From JAJRXG01 sp964470035 (GTDB taxonomy: Bacteria > Bacteroidota > Bacteroidia > Chitinophagales > Saprospiraceae), in NCBI GenBank assembly GCA_964470035.1, contig CAYYBR010000043.1:1-21881 (forward strand): a stretch of 21,881 nt of DNA, given 5' to 3'. The position numbers were made by a program, and so were the translations under genes. Positions 21,361-21,881 of the stretch are shown piece after piece (within the stretch, counting starts at the first letter, position 1; every line of letters begins with the position of its first letter). A model generated the notes under the pieces. It was not told the DNA's origin, did no database searches, and was given only the letters and a program-made list of their open reading frames with translations.

Positions 21361-21867
21361 TTAGTTTATGCCGAGACGCGACTTAACCTTTGCCATGATG
21401 TCCTCACTCTCTTGAAAATACACCATACCTAAGGAGCTCGAATCAAAGATCATCGTGTACCCTTCTTCTTTGCCAACTTCTGTTATGACAAACTGAATCT
21501 TATCAAGAAGAGGCTGATATTTTTCTTGTCTCTTCGTAGCAATGAGGTTTTGTACTTCTACCTCAAAGTTTTGAATCTCTTGTTGTTTGGCAGCTAATTT
21601 TTGTTCTTCTTGCTGCATCTGGACTTGACTTAACTCTCCACTATTCGCTTTAGCTGCATAAGCTTGATAAGCGGTCTCATAGTCTTTCATCATCCCTTGT
21701 CCTTTTTGTATGAGCTGATTACTATAGTTTTCGACTTCGCTATCAGCTTCTTTCACTTCGGGAAACGCTGCGATAACCTCTTGAGAGTTAATGTGTCCGT
21801 ATTTCTGACTGATACCTGCAGTCAAACAAAACATGAGTAAAAAAAATGTTGCTATCGTAGTTTTCAT
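21361..21867 (-). CDS. OmpH/Skp-family periplasmic chaperone
   Basis: This 168-residue protein has a signal peptide (MKTTIATFFLLMFCLTAGIS, cleavage near 20-21). It has the Skp/OmpH layout: a short strand YGHINSQEVIAAFPE (23-37), a long charged coiled-coil region (about 38-125, rich in Gln, Glu, Lys), then EEGYTMIFDSSSLGMVYF (134-151 region) closing the body. Skp trimers hold unfolded outer-membrane proteins in the periplasm. In Bacteroidota such genes are often duplicated near bamA, so another copy or bamA may lie upstream outside the window. The stop lies inside a 7-bp hairpin (21349-21367) with no T run. Only 14 bases of upstream sequence are available. Confidence 0.92.
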   Translation of the reverse strand: MKTTIATFFLLMFCLTAGISQKYGHINSQEVIAAFPEVKEADSEVENYSNQLIQKGQGMMKDYETAYQAYAAKANSGELSQVQMQQEEQKLAAKQQEIQNFEVEVQNLIATKRQEKYQPLLDKIQFVITEVGKEEGYTMIFDSSSLGMVYFQESEDIMAKVKSRLGIN

Positions 21868-21881
21868 AGTTGTCCGATTAT

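Noticed and set aside
1..21881. CRISPR array, toxin-antitoxin pair, secretion or defence cluster
   Set aside because: No repeated spacers, no paired small genes and no nuclease, transposase or phage genes were found; all long frames have housekeeping or envelope assignments.

Overview
The window reads as ordinary chromosomal DNA of a member of the Bacteroidota. The evidence for this is: no Shine-Dalgarno-like sequence that I could recognise ahead of the genes; several starts preceded by the Bacteroidota -7 type box (TAnnTTTG or TAnnTTG); families I know mainly from Bacteroidota (a DUF6913-like protein beside dapA, a DUF937 protein with EF-hand-like loops, an NTP transferase of the MobA type with an extra N-terminal domain); and the SRPBCC/GyrI-like and PorT-like proteins. 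A Saprospirales-like lineage is possible, but I cannot fix the order from sequence alone. I see no phage, transposase, insertion sequence, CRISPR array or defence locus. Genes are tightly packed, and no gene-free stretch exceeds 300 bases; the longest is the 5405-5715 stretch, which holds a tRNA.

Layout. 1-2272 (minus strand) is a Cox-type accessory cassette: a MoxR-type AAA+ ATPase (coxD-like), a VWA protein (coxE-like) that overlaps it as TGATG, and the start of a coxG-like SRPBCC protein cut by the window edge. Such sets help mature or recruit molybdenum hydroxylases of the CO dehydrogenase/xanthine dehydrogenase family; structural subunits, if present, would lie left of the window. 2426-5364 (plus) carries accA, a DUF6913-like gene, dapA and a small lipoprotein, closed by a bidirectional terminator shared with tRNA-Asp(GUC) on the minus strand. 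Upstream of that tRNA lies an exact 23-nt copy of its 5' end, with a perfect 10-bp hairpin between the two. 5716-8259 (minus) is a PhoD-type phosphatase lipoprotein. 8334-10456 (plus) is a molybdenum cofactor group: a MOSC protein, moaC, and a MobA-type nucleotidyltransferase with a degenerate MobB-like N-terminal domain. A 4'-phosphopantetheinyl transferase (minus) and dcd (plus) diverge from a 65-bp spacer, followed by an exported amidohydrolase. 13420-15718 (minus) holds a membrane-anchored SRPBCC/GyrI-like protein, hemJ and the DUF937 protein. 15808-20531 (plus) holds a glucosaminidase-LysM protein, an outer-membrane barrel candidate, an HSL-type esterase and a TPR protein. The window closes with phenylalanine hydroxylase and an OmpH/Skp-like chaperone on the minus strand.

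How it fits together. Two blocks about 6 kb apart, the Cox cassette and the MOSC-moaC-mobA group, both point to molybdenum cofactor enzymes. The rest is housekeeping metabolism (fatty acid, lysine, pyrimidine, haem, phenylalanine) and envelope proteins. The most notable non-gene signal is repeated use of a TAnnTTG-type box ending 5-6 nt before the ATG at six genes, which predicts leaderless or nearly leaderless mRNAs. I do not see a convincing wholly new system here.
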